Shown here piece after piece: positions 44,473 to 52,672 of a DNA stretch of 64,000 bases (position 1 is the first letter of the stretch; every line of letters starts with the position of its first letter). The notes below the pieces were generated by a model, which was given only the letters and a program-made list of their open reading frames with translations, searched no databases and had not been told where the DNA came from. The DNA is from Streptomyces prunicolor NBRC 13075. Lineage in GTDB: Bacteria > Actinomycetota > Actinomycetes > Streptomycetales > Streptomycetaceae. The stretch is from the NCBI RefSeq assembly GCF_000367365.1, contig NZ_BARF01000013.1:23141-87140 (forward strand), written 5' to 3'. A program made the position numbers and the translations under genes.

Positions 44473-45876
44473 TCAGTCGCCGAGTCGGTCGATCTGCCGC
44501 AGTTTGTTCGTGGCGTCGAGGGCGGCGACCTTGTAAGACTCCGCAAGGGTCGGGTAGTTGAAGACCGCGTCCACGAGATAGTCGACCGTGCCGCCGCACC
44601 CCATCACCGACTGGCCGATGTGAATGAGCTCCGTCGCGCCGGTACCGAAGCAGTGCACGCCGAGCAGGGTGCGGTCCGTGGGGGAGACCAGCAGCTTGAG
44701 CATGCCGTGCGAGTCGCCGATGATCTGGCCGCGCGCGAGTTCGCGGTAGCGGGAGATCCCGACCTCGAACGGCACGCACTCCTCGGTGAGTTGGTCCTCG
44801 GTCTTCCCGATGAAACTGATCTCCGGGATGGTGTAGATGCCGATCGGCTGCCGGTCGTCGATCCGGTGCACCGGCTCACCGCAGGCGTGGTACGCCGCCG
44901 TACGGCCCTGCTCCATCGAGGTCGCCGCGAGGGCCGGGAAGCCGATGACGTCGCCGACGGCGTAGATGTGCGGCACGGTGGTGCGGAAGTTCTCGTCGAC
45001 GTCGATCCGGCCACGCCGGTCGGCGGACAACCCGGCCTTGTCCAGGTCGAGTTCGTCGGTCAGACCCTGCCGGCCCGCGGAGTACATCACGGCGTCGGCC
45101 GGGATCTTCTTGCCGCTCTCCAGGACGGTCAGCGTGCCGTTGGTGTGCCGCTCGACGGCGGCCACGGTCTCCCCGAAGCGGAAGGTCACGGCGAGATCCC
45201 GCAGGTGGTACTTGAGCGACTCGATGACCTCCAGGTCGCAGAAGTCGAGCATCCCGGCGCGCTTCTCCACCACGGTGATCTTGCTGCCGAGCGCGGCGAA
45301 CATCGAGGCGTACTCCATGCCGATGACACCCGCACCGACGATGACCATGGACCGCGGGACCTTGGGCAGGTCGAGGACGTTGTCCGAGTCCATGATGGTC
45401 CGCCCGTCGAACTCGACGGTGTCCGGCCGCGCGGGGCGGGTGCCGGTGGCGATGATGATGTGCTCCGCGGTCAACAGCCGTTCGTGGCCCGTGACATCGG
45501 TCAGCGCGACGGTGTGCGGGTCCACGAAGCGGCCTGTGCCGGCGAACAGGGAGACCTGGTTGCGGGACAACTGGTTGCGGATGACGTCGACTTCACGACT
45601 GACCACGTGCTGCGTGCGCGCGGTGAGGTCGCCGACGGTGATGTCGTCCTTCAGGCGGTAGCTCTGCCCGTAGAGATCGCGCTGGGTGAGGCCGGTGAGA
45701 TACAGCACCGCCTCGCGCAGCGTCTTGGAGGGGATGGTCCCGGTGTGGATGGAGACCCCACCGACCATGTCGGGGCGGTCGACGACGGCGACCCGGCGGC
45801 CGAGCTTGGCCGCGGCGATGGCGGCCTTCTGGCCACCCGGTCCTGAACCGATGACAAGCATGTCGAAGTCGGGCAC
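44473..45876 (-). CDS. sthA: Si-specific NAD(P)(+) transhydrogenase
   Basis: A 467-residue soluble flavoprotein exchanging reducing power between NADPH and NADH. The FAD motif GSGPGG is at residues 10-15, the NAD motif [10 protein letters not shown] near 184, and the dimerisation domain is complete. The usual disulphide of lipoamide dehydrogenases is replaced by [11 protein letters not shown], which distinguishes SthA. Stands alone on the minus strand, with the APC permease 226 bases downstream. Confidence 0.93.
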   Translation of the reverse strand: MPDFDMLVIGSGPGGQKAAIAAAKLGRRVAVVDRPDMVGGVSIHTGTIPSKTLREAVLYLTGLTQRDLYGQSYRLKDDITVGDLTARTQHVVSREVDVIRNQLSRNQVSLFAGTGRFVDPHTVALTDVTGHERLLTAEHIIIATGTRPARPDTVEFDGRTIMDSDNVLDLPKVPRSMVIVGAGVIGMEYASMFAALGSKITVVEKRAGMLDFCDLEVIESLKYHLRDLAVTFRFGETVAAVERHTNGTLTVLESGKKIPADAVMYSAGRQGLTDELDLDKAGLSADRRGRIDVDENFRTTVPHIYAVGDVIGFPALAATSMEQGRTAAYHACGEPVHRIDDRQPIGIYTIPEISFIGKTEDQLTEECVPFEVGISRYRELARGQIIGDSHGMLKLLVSPTDRTLLGVHCFGTGATELIHIGQSVMGCGGTVDYLVDAVFNYPTLAESYKVAALDATNKLRQIDRLGD

Positions 45877-45957
45877 CTCCGGAGTCTGTCAGCCGGAGCG
45901 CCTTCTCCGAAAGGGTGAACGGGTAACCAGGTGCCGACAAGACGCCCAGGGCCTGTC

Positions 45958-46155
45958 CTAAGGGAGCAGTTTGTCCAGCGCCGCCGCCCCCTCCGCCTCG
46001 ATCTTCCGCCGCGCCCACTCCAGATTCTCCGGAGTCACGTCCCGGCCGGCCGCGAGTACGACATCCTCCGGGGCCACCTCCGTACCGGTGCGGGCGTGCA
46101 GCAGGGCGTCCGGTGTGGCGCGGGCGGTGCCTTCATCGGGTTGCGCTGTCGACAT
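45958..46155 (-). CDS. Small conserved hypothetical protein, 65 aa
   Basis: A 65-residue acidic protein with no recognised family; helical C-terminal half (PENLEWARRKIEAEGAAALDKLLP). ATG 46155 has a strong AGGGAGGAAG ribosome site 4 bases upstream, which, with codon bias, supports it as a real gene. An in-frame ATG at 46230 is possible but lacks such a site. Divergent from the GH15 gene. Confidence 0.7.
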   Translation of the reverse strand: MSTAQPDEGTARATPDALLHARTGTEVAPEDVVLAAGRDVTPENLEWARRKIEAEGAAALDKLLP

Positions 46156-46309
46156 GGTGCTTCCTCCCTGAGACCGGGCACGTGCCGTGGGTCCCACTCC
46201 CACGATTCCCCGCCCGACTCCAGTGTGCATCCGGAAGAGTGGCCGAACGAGAACCTGAACCTAAGCTGGGAACCGGCCCCCGCGGGCCCGAACCAGGGAG
46301 GCTGCCGCG

Positions 46310-48145
46310 ATGGTCGAGACCCCGCCCCACCAGGACACCCCCACCGGACCCGGATATCTGCCCATCGCCGAGCACGGACTGATCGGCGATCTGCGCAGCG
46401 TGGCCCTGGTGGGCACCAACGGCACGATCGACTGGTACTGCTGCCCGTCCTTCGACGCCCCCAGCGTCTTCGCCGCGATCCTGGACGCGGAACGCGGCGG
46501 CTCCTTCGAGCTCACCGCCTCCGTGCCTGCCCGCACCAAGCAGTTCTACTTCCCCGACACCAACGTCCTGATCACCCGGTTCTACACCGAGGAGGGCGTC
46601 GGCGAGGTCCAGGACTTCATGCCGGTGACGAGTGAATCGGACGCGTCCGCCCGGCACCGCCTGATCCGCCGGGTGCTGTGCGTGCGCGGCTCGGTGCCGT
46701 TCCGGACCAAGGTCGCCCCGCGGTTCGACTACGGTGCCAGCCCGCACACCGCGCGGATGGTCGGTGACGTGGCCCTCTTCGAGTCCGCCGAGAGGTCCCT
46801 CGCGCTGACCGCCACCGTGCCCCTGGAGTGCGACGAGGTCGACGTATGGGCCGACTTCAAGCTCGACGAGGGCGAGTCCGAGGTGTTCGCCCTCGACCAG
46901 GTCGACGGCGAGGTGACCGCCCGCCCCTGCGCCCGCCAGGAGGCCGAGGACGAGTTCGCCACGACGGTCGCCTACTGGCGGCGCTGGCTCTCCCAGTCCC
47001 GCTACCGGGGCCGCTGGCGCGAGATGGTCCACCGCTCCGCCCTCACCCTCAAACTCCTGACCTACGCGCCCACCGGCGCGATCGTCGCCGCCCCCACCAC
47101 CAGCCTCCCCGAACAGCTCGGCGGCGAGCGCAACTGGGACTACCGCTACGTCTGGATCCGCGACGCCGCCTTCTGCGTCTATGCCCTCCTCCGCCTCGGC
47201 TTCACCGGCGAGGCCAAGGCGTTCATGCAGTTCGTCACCCGCTACATCAGCCCCGGCGACGGCAACCCCTCCGGCCCGCTCCAGATCATGTACGGCATCG
47301 ACGGCCGCACCGAACTCACCGAACACGAACTCCCACACCTCGAAGGCCACCAGAAATCCGCCCCGGTCCGCGTCGGCAACGCCGCCTCCGACCAGCTCCA
47401 ACTCGACATCTACGGCGCCCTGATCGACTCCATCTACCTCTACGACAAGTGGGCCGAGCCCATCTCCAGCTCCCAGTGGGACGACGTGTGCGCCCTCGTC
47501 GACTGGGTCTGCGACAACTGGGACCAGCCCGACGAAGGCGTCTGGGAGACCCGCGGCGGCCGCAAGAACTTCCTCTACTCACGCCTGATGTGCTGGGTCG
47601 CGATCGAACGCGCGATCCGCCTCGCCAACCGCCGCGGCCTGCCCGCCGACCTCCCGCACTGGCTGAAGTGCCGCGACACCATCTACCGCCGCATCATGGA
47701 CCGCGGCTGGTCGGCCAAGCGCCAGGCCTTCGTGCAGTACGAGGGCAGCGACGTGCTCGACGCCGCCCTGCTGATGATGCCGCTGGCGAAGTTCATCGCG
47801 CCCACCGACCCCAAGTGGCTGTCCACACTGGACGCGTTGACCGAGGAACTGGTCTCCGACTCCCTCGTCTACCGTTACAACCCGCAGGCCAGCCCCGACG
47901 GACTGCGCGGCGACGAGGGCACGTTCTCCATCTGCTCCTTCTGGTACGTCGAGGCCATGGTCCGCGCCGGCCGCGTCGACGAGGCCCGCCTCGCCTTCGA
48001 GAAGATGCTCACCTACGCCAACCATCTCGGCCTGTACGCCGAGGAGATCGGCCGCACCGGCGAGCAACAGGGCAATTTCCCCCAGGCGTTCACCCATCTC
48101 GCGCTGATCAGCGCCGCGTTCAACCTGGACAAGGCGCTCGGCTGA
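46310..48145 (+). CDS. Glycoside hydrolase family 15 protein (glucoamylase/trehalase-like)
   Basis: A 611-residue cytosolic protein: N-terminal beta domain (YLPIAEHGLIGDLRSVALVG, TIDWYCCPSFDAPSVF) and a C-terminal (alpha/alpha)6 barrel with NWDYRYVWIRDAAF and a final TGEQQGNFPQAFTHLALI. This bacterial GH15 subgroup includes trehalases and glucoamylases; substrate is not decided by sequence. No signal peptide. The start follows GGGAGGCTGCCGCG. Confidence 0.88.
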   Translation: MVETPPHQDTPTGPGYLPIAEHGLIGDLRSVALVGTNGTIDWYCCPSFDAPSVFAAILDAERGGSFELTASVPARTKQFYFPDTNVLITRFYTEEGVGEVQDFMPVTSESDASARHRLIRRVLCVRGSVPFRTKVAPRFDYGASPHTARMVGDVALFESAERSLALTATVPLECDEVDVWADFKLDEGESEVFALDQVDGEVTARPCARQEAEDEFATTVAYWRRWLSQSRYRGRWREMVHRSALTLKLLTYAPTGAIVAAPTTSLPEQLGGERNWDYRYVWIRDAAFCVYALLRLGFTGEAKAFMQFVTRYISPGDGNPSGPLQIMYGIDGRTELTEHELPHLEGHQKSAPVRVGNAASDQLQLDIYGALIDSIYLYDKWAEPISSSQWDDVCALVDWVCDNWDQPDEGVWETRGGRKNFLYSRLMCWVAIERAIRLANRRGLPADLPHWLKCRDTIYRRIMDRGWSAKRQAFVQYEGSDVLDAALLMMPLAKFIAPTDPKWLSTLDALTEELVSDSLVYRYNPQASPDGLRGDEGTFSICSFWYVEAMVRAGRVDEARLAFEKMLTYANHLGLYAEEIGRTGEQQGNFPQAFTHLALISAAFNLDKALG

Positions 48146-48281
48146 GTTCGGCTCCCCTTGTTCAGGTCGCGCAACAAGTGTCACCGAGGTGTCACAGCAC
48201 TCCGGGGCACCACAACTACCGCGGCATGTCTCGTGTCGAACCCGTTGACCGCAACACAATTGATCCACGGGGGAACACATC

Positions 48282-49787
48282 ATGACGAACGTGTCACGCA
48301 AGAAGGTCTCCGCCGCCGTCGCGTCCGCGACCTTCCTGCTCCTGGCCGGCGCCGGCATCGTCGCCGCACCGGCCAGCTACGCGGGCGTCCCCGGCGGCAC
48401 CAGCGCCGTCGACCGCAACAGCGACTTCAACGGGGACGGCTACGACGACGTCCTGATCGGCGCCCCGGAGGGCACCGTCGACGGCAAGGTGGGCGCCGGC
48501 TACGTCACCGTCCAGTACGGCGCCCCGAACGGCATCGCCACCAACAACACCGTGCCCAAGGGCCACACGGCCGTCATCAGCCAGTCCACGCCCGGCGTCC
48601 CCGGTACCTCGGAGACCTACGACTCCTTCGGCCGGGCGATCGCGACCGGTGACGTGAACGGCGACGGCTACGACGACGCGCTGATCGGCGCGCCCGGCGA
48701 GGACGAGGGCAGCCTGGAGAACGCCGGCCGCGTCACCGTCCTCTACGGCTCCAAGGCCGGCCTGGGCGCCGAGGCGAACACCTCCTTCACCTCCACCAAG
48801 CCCGCAGCCGGCGCCCGGTTCGGGCAGTCCGTGACGGCGGCCCGCTTCACCGGGGCCACCGACGCCGACGAGATGGCCGTCCTGGACGACAACGGCGCCC
48901 AGATCTTCGCCTACCACACCGACATCCTGCACCTGATGGGCACCCTGAACACGACCACCGCCCCCGGCGGCCACCGCATCCAGCCCGCCTACCTCACCAC
49001 CGGCGACTACGACAACAACGGCTTCGCCGACCTGGTCGTCTCCGGCTACAGCCCCGACGACGACTACCAGCAGGGCTGGTCGGCCCTCTACGCGGGCGGC
49101 GACACCGAGTTGACGTACCGTCAGGACCTGAACGGCGGCCTGGGCACGGCCTCCGGCGACATCAACAACGACGGCTACGACGACCTGGTGGTCGGCCAGC
49201 TCAGCAGCGCCGACGACAAGGCCGAGGGGGACGACGGCGGCAAGATCGCTGTCTACCTCGGCAGTTCGGAGGGCGTCGGCGGCGAGGAGGGTCCCGGCAT
49301 CCCCGCGCAGTGGTGGTCGCAGAACTCCCCGGGCGTGCCCGGCACCTCCGAGCACGGCGACGGCTGGGGCAACGACCTTTCCGTGGGCGACGTGAATGGT
49401 GACGGCTACGCGGACGTGGCGATCGGCGCGCCCGGCGAGGACATCGGCACGGTCCAGGACGCGGGCGCCGTATGGCTGTTGCGCGGTTCCAGCAACGGCG
49501 TGACCGCGACCGGCGCCCAGTCCTTCGACCAGAACACCGCGAACATCCCCGGCACCGCCGAGGCCGACGACGCCTGGGGTTCTCAGGTCCGGCTCGCCGA
49601 CACGGACGCGGACGGCCGTAGCGAACTGGTCGCCTCCGCGCCCGGCGAGAACTCCGGTGACGGCTATGTGTGGTTGCTCCCGGCCGGCCCCAACGGCCTG
49701 CTCGCCGAGGGCTCTTCGCTGTACAGCGCGGCGGACCTCGGTGGCGCGGCGAAGGGGGCGGGCTTCGGGGCGGCGATCGACGAGTAA
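48282..49787 (+). CDS. Secreted FG-GAP (integrin alpha-like) repeat protein
   Basis: A 501-residue exported protein. The signal peptide has a basic start and ends near ASYA-35. Six or seven FG-GAP/VCBS repeats form a predicted beta-propeller, with calcium-loop sequences such as DFNGDGYDD, DVNGDGYDD, DINNDGYDD and DVNGDGYAD, each followed by IGAPGE or similar. No enzyme domain is seen. Such proteins are abundant in Streptomyces secretomes; binding to surface or ligand is inferred. Upstream region has a direct repeat of GTGTCAC (48178 and 48191). Confidence 0.88.
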   Translation: MTNVSRKKVSAAVASATFLLLAGAGIVAAPASYAGVPGGTSAVDRNSDFNGDGYDDVLIGAPEGTVDGKVGAGYVTVQYGAPNGIATNNTVPKGHTAVISQSTPGVPGTSETYDSFGRAIATGDVNGDGYDDALIGAPGEDEGSLENAGRVTVLYGSKAGLGAEANTSFTSTKPAAGARFGQSVTAARFTGATDADEMAVLDDNGAQIFAYHTDILHLMGTLNTTTAPGGHRIQPAYLTTGDYDNNGFADLVVSGYSPDDDYQQGWSALYAGGDTELTYRQDLNGGLGTASGDINNDGYDDLVVGQLSSADDKAEGDDGGKIAVYLGSSEGVGGEEGPGIPAQWWSQNSPGVPGTSEHGDGWGNDLSVGDVNGDGYADVAIGAPGEDIGTVQDAGAVWLLRGSSNGVTATGAQSFDQNTANIPGTAEADDAWGSQVRLADTDADGRSELVASAPGENSGDGYVWLLPAGPNGLLAEGSSLYSAADLGGAAKGAGFGAAIDE

Positions 49788-49817
49788 GCCTTCGGTGACT
49801 GAGGGGGAGCAGTGTGA

Positions 49818-49855
49818 CAGCGCCCGTACCGGCTCGACGGCCGGTGCGGGCGCTG
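49818..49855. terminator. Strong bidirectional hairpin terminator
   Basis: CAGCGCCCGTACCGG (49818-49832) pairs with CCGGTGCGGGCGCTG (49841-49855) over 15 positions with one G-T wobble and an 8-base loop. Lies between the convergent FG-GAP and SpoIIE genes. Confidence 0.85.
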
Positions 49856-49872
49856 CCCGTGAACTGGGATGA

Positions 49873-52596
49873 TCACAGGGCCTGTTCGGCCCAGATGACC
49901 TTGCCCGCCGGGGTGTACCGGGTGCCCCAGCGTTCGGAGAGCTGGGCCACCAGGAACAGGCCGCGTCCGCCCTCGTCCGTCATCGCCGCGTACCGCAGAT
50001 GCGGTGACGTGGTGCTGCCGTCGTAGACCTCGCAGATCAGGGTGCGGTCGCGCAACAGGCGTACGCGGACGGGGTCGTTGCCGTAGCGGATCGCGTTGGT
50101 GACCAGTTCGCTGAGGATGAGTTCGGTGGTGAACGTCAGCTCGTCCAGGCCCCAGTGGGTGAGCTGGCGGGTGACCGAGGCGCGCATGTCGGAGACGGCC
50201 GCCGGGTCGGAGGGGACGCGCCACTCGGCGATCCGGTCGGCGCCCAGCGCGCGGGTGCGGGCGACGATCAGGGCGATGTCGTCGCTCGGGCGTACCGACA
50301 ACTCCGAGTCGAGGACGGCCCGGCAGGTGTCCTCGGGGGAGTCGCCGGAGTCGGTGAGCGCGGTGCGCAGCATTTCCAGGCCCACGTCGATGTCGCGCTC
50401 CCTGTCCTCCACCAGGCCGTCGGTGTACAGGACCAGTCGGCTGCCCTCGGCCAGCTCCAACTCGGCTGTCTCGAAAGGGAGTCCGCCGAGGCCGAGCGGG
50501 GGTCCTGCGGGGACGTCGGGGAACTCGACGGTGCCGTCCGGGAGGATCAGGGCCGGTGGTGGGTGGCCGGCGCGGGCCACGGTGCAGCGCAGGGTCACCG
50601 GGTCGTAGATCGCGTACAGGCAGGTGGCGCCGGTGACCGGGGCGTTGCTGTCCTCGGTCGTCTCGTCCTGGTCGATCCGGCCGACCAACTCGTCGAGCAG
50701 GCCGAGGAGTTCGTCGGGCGGGAGGTCCAGCGCGGAGAAGTTGTGCACCGCGGTGCGCAGTCGTCCCATGGTGGCCGCCGCGTGCAGGCCGTGTCCTACG
50801 ACGTCGCCCACGACCAGCGCGACCCGGGCGCCGGACAACGGCAGGACGTCGAACCAGTCGCCGCCGACCCCGGCCTTCGCCGGCAGATAGCGGTAGGCGA
50901 CGTCGAGGGCGGTCAGCTCGGGGATGCGGCGGGGCAGCAGGCTGCGCTGGAGGGTCACCGCCATGCCGTGCTCGCGGGTGTAGCGGCGGGAGTTGTCTAT
51001 GGACACGGCGGCGCGGGCGACCAGTTCCTCGGCGAGGGCCAGCTCCTCCTCGTCGAAGGGCTCGGGCTTGTCGGAGCGCCAGAAGTTGACCACGCCGAGG
51101 ATGAGGGCCCCGGCCCGCAGCGGCACCGTGATCAGCGAGTGGATGCCGTACTCGACGACCTGCGCGGTGCGCTCGGGATCCTGGGTGAGCCAGCCGGGGG
51201 CGTCGCCCAGCCGCGGTTCGACGACGGCCTCGCCGGTGTCGAGACTGCGCGCCTGCGGGGAGGAGGCGATGAACTGGATCTGCTTGCCGACCGGGTAGAG
51301 CGGGGCGTCGTCCCGGACCCCGCTGTACGCCGTGCGGCGCAGCTCGGTGCCGGGCTGCGGTTCCTCGCCGCTCAGTACGGCGTCGTAGAGGTCGACGGTG
51401 ACGAAGTCCGCGAAGCGCGGGACGGCCAGTTCGGCGAGTTCCTCGGCGGTGCGGGTCACGTCCAGGCTGGTGCCGATGCCCACTCCGGCGTCGTAGAGCA
51501 TGTTGAGGCGTTCGCGGGCGACCTCGGCGCGGCCGGAGACGGCGCGCAGCTCGGTGGAGTCGCGGAGCGTGGTGACGCTGCCGGGCGGGCCGCCCTCCAG
51601 GTCGGTGGGGCGTTGGTTGACGGCGAGGAGCCGGCCGCCGACCCGGTGCACCTCGTCCGTCGCGACCCGCCCGGAGGCCAGCAGCGCGGTCATGTCGGGG
51701 TCGAGCCCCAGGTCGAGGACCAGGCGCCCCTCGGCGTTCTCGGGCAGGTCGAGCAGGTGGCGCGCCTCGTCGTTGGCGAGCAGCAGCCGGCCCTCGCCGC
51801 CGACGATGATCACGCCCTCGCGTACGGCGTGCAGCACCGCGTCGTGGTGCTCGTACATCCGGGTCATCTCGTGCGGGCCCAGCCCATGGGTCTGGTGCTG
51901 GAGGCGTCTGCTGACCAGGCCCGTGCCCCCGAGGGCGAGGACGAGTGCCACGCCGGCGGCGATCATCAGGAGCGGCAGCTGCTGGTCGGCGGCGCCGCCG
52001 ACGTTCGCCTTCGTCACCCCGGCCGACACCAGGCCCACGACGGTCCCGCCTGGACCCCGGATCGGGACCACGGCCTGCACCAGCGGTCCGATGGTGCCGG
52101 TGAGCTCCTCGGTGACGACGTGTCCGGCGAGCGCGGGGGCGATGTCGCCGACGAACTTCTTGCCGATGCGGTCCGGCTTGGGGTGGGTGTAGCGGATCCC
52201 GTCGGTGTTCATCACGACGATGAAGTCGACCTTGGACGTCTTGCGGGCGGCCTCGGCGCTCGGCTGGAGGATCGCCGTGGGATCGGCGCTCTTCAGGGCC
52301 GCGACCGTGCCCGGCGCGTTGGCGAAGGTCTCGGCGACGGCGACCGACCGGTTGCGGGCCTCCTGCGTGCTGTCGTGCCGCACCTGGAGGACCTGCGCCA
52401 CCACGGCCGACACGACCAGCAGCAGCACGATCACCACCTGCAGCATGAACACCTGCCAGGCGACGCTGCGGTTCCCGCCGAGGGGGGTCCGCCGGTGTGC
52501 GCGCGCCCTTCGGGCACGGTCGTACGAGCGCTGCGCGCGCAGACCGTCGGGGCGGTGGGTCGACCGGGCCCCGGGCCGACCCGTCAGGCGGACCAT
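49873..52596 (-). CDS. Membrane multi-sensor SpoIIE/PP2C phosphatase with C-terminal HATPase
   Basis: A 907-residue signalling protein. Order: TM helix (about 48-70), extracytoplasmic Cache-like sensor (70-205), second TM (207-228), PAS (about 245-345), GAF (about 375-540), PP2C/SpoIIE phosphatase (about 560-770, metal motif GGDWFDVLPL and DDIALIVAR) and an RsbW-like HATPase (780-907, SELVTNAIRYG, GRGLFLVAQLS). It probably dephosphorylates an anti-sigma antagonist in response to an external cue while its own kinase-like domain opposes it. Followed upstream by a second SpoIIE gene on the same strand. Confidence 0.9.
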   Translation of the reverse strand: MVRLTGRPGARSTHRPDGLRAQRSYDRARRARAHRRTPLGGNRSVAWQVFMLQVVIVLLLVVSAVVAQVLQVRHDSTQEARNRSVAVAETFANAPGTVAALKSADPTAILQPSAEAARKTSKVDFIVVMNTDGIRYTHPKPDRIGKKFVGDIAPALAGHVVTEELTGTIGPLVQAVVPIRGPGGTVVGLVSAGVTKANVGGAADQQLPLLMIAAGVALVLALGGTGLVSRRLQHQTHGLGPHEMTRMYEHHDAVLHAVREGVIIVGGEGRLLLANDEARHLLDLPENAEGRLVLDLGLDPDMTALLASGRVATDEVHRVGGRLLAVNQRPTDLEGGPPGSVTTLRDSTELRAVSGRAEVARERLNMLYDAGVGIGTSLDVTRTAEELAELAVPRFADFVTVDLYDAVLSGEEPQPGTELRRTAYSGVRDDAPLYPVGKQIQFIASSPQARSLDTGEAVVEPRLGDAPGWLTQDPERTAQVVEYGIHSLITVPLRAGALILGVVNFWRSDKPEPFDEEELALAEELVARAAVSIDNSRRYTREHGMAVTLQRSLLPRRIPELTALDVAYRYLPAKAGVGGDWFDVLPLSGARVALVVGDVVGHGLHAAATMGRLRTAVHNFSALDLPPDELLGLLDELVGRIDQDETTEDSNAPVTGATCLYAIYDPVTLRCTVARAGHPPPALILPDGTVEFPDVPAGPPLGLGGLPFETAELELAEGSRLVLYTDGLVEDRERDIDVGLEMLRTALTDSGDSPEDTCRAVLDSELSVRPSDDIALIVARTRALGADRIAEWRVPSDPAAVSDMRASVTRQLTHWGLDELTFTTELILSELVTNAIRYGNDPVRVRLLRDRTLICEVYDGSTTSPHLRYAAMTDEGGRGLFLVAQLSERWGTRYTPAGKVIWAEQAL

Positions 52597-52672
52597 GTGC
52601 CCATGTCTACACTGCCCGACCTCAGGAGGCGAGGGGCGTCACAGGCGGTGACAGGCCGTGGCCTGCCGGGGG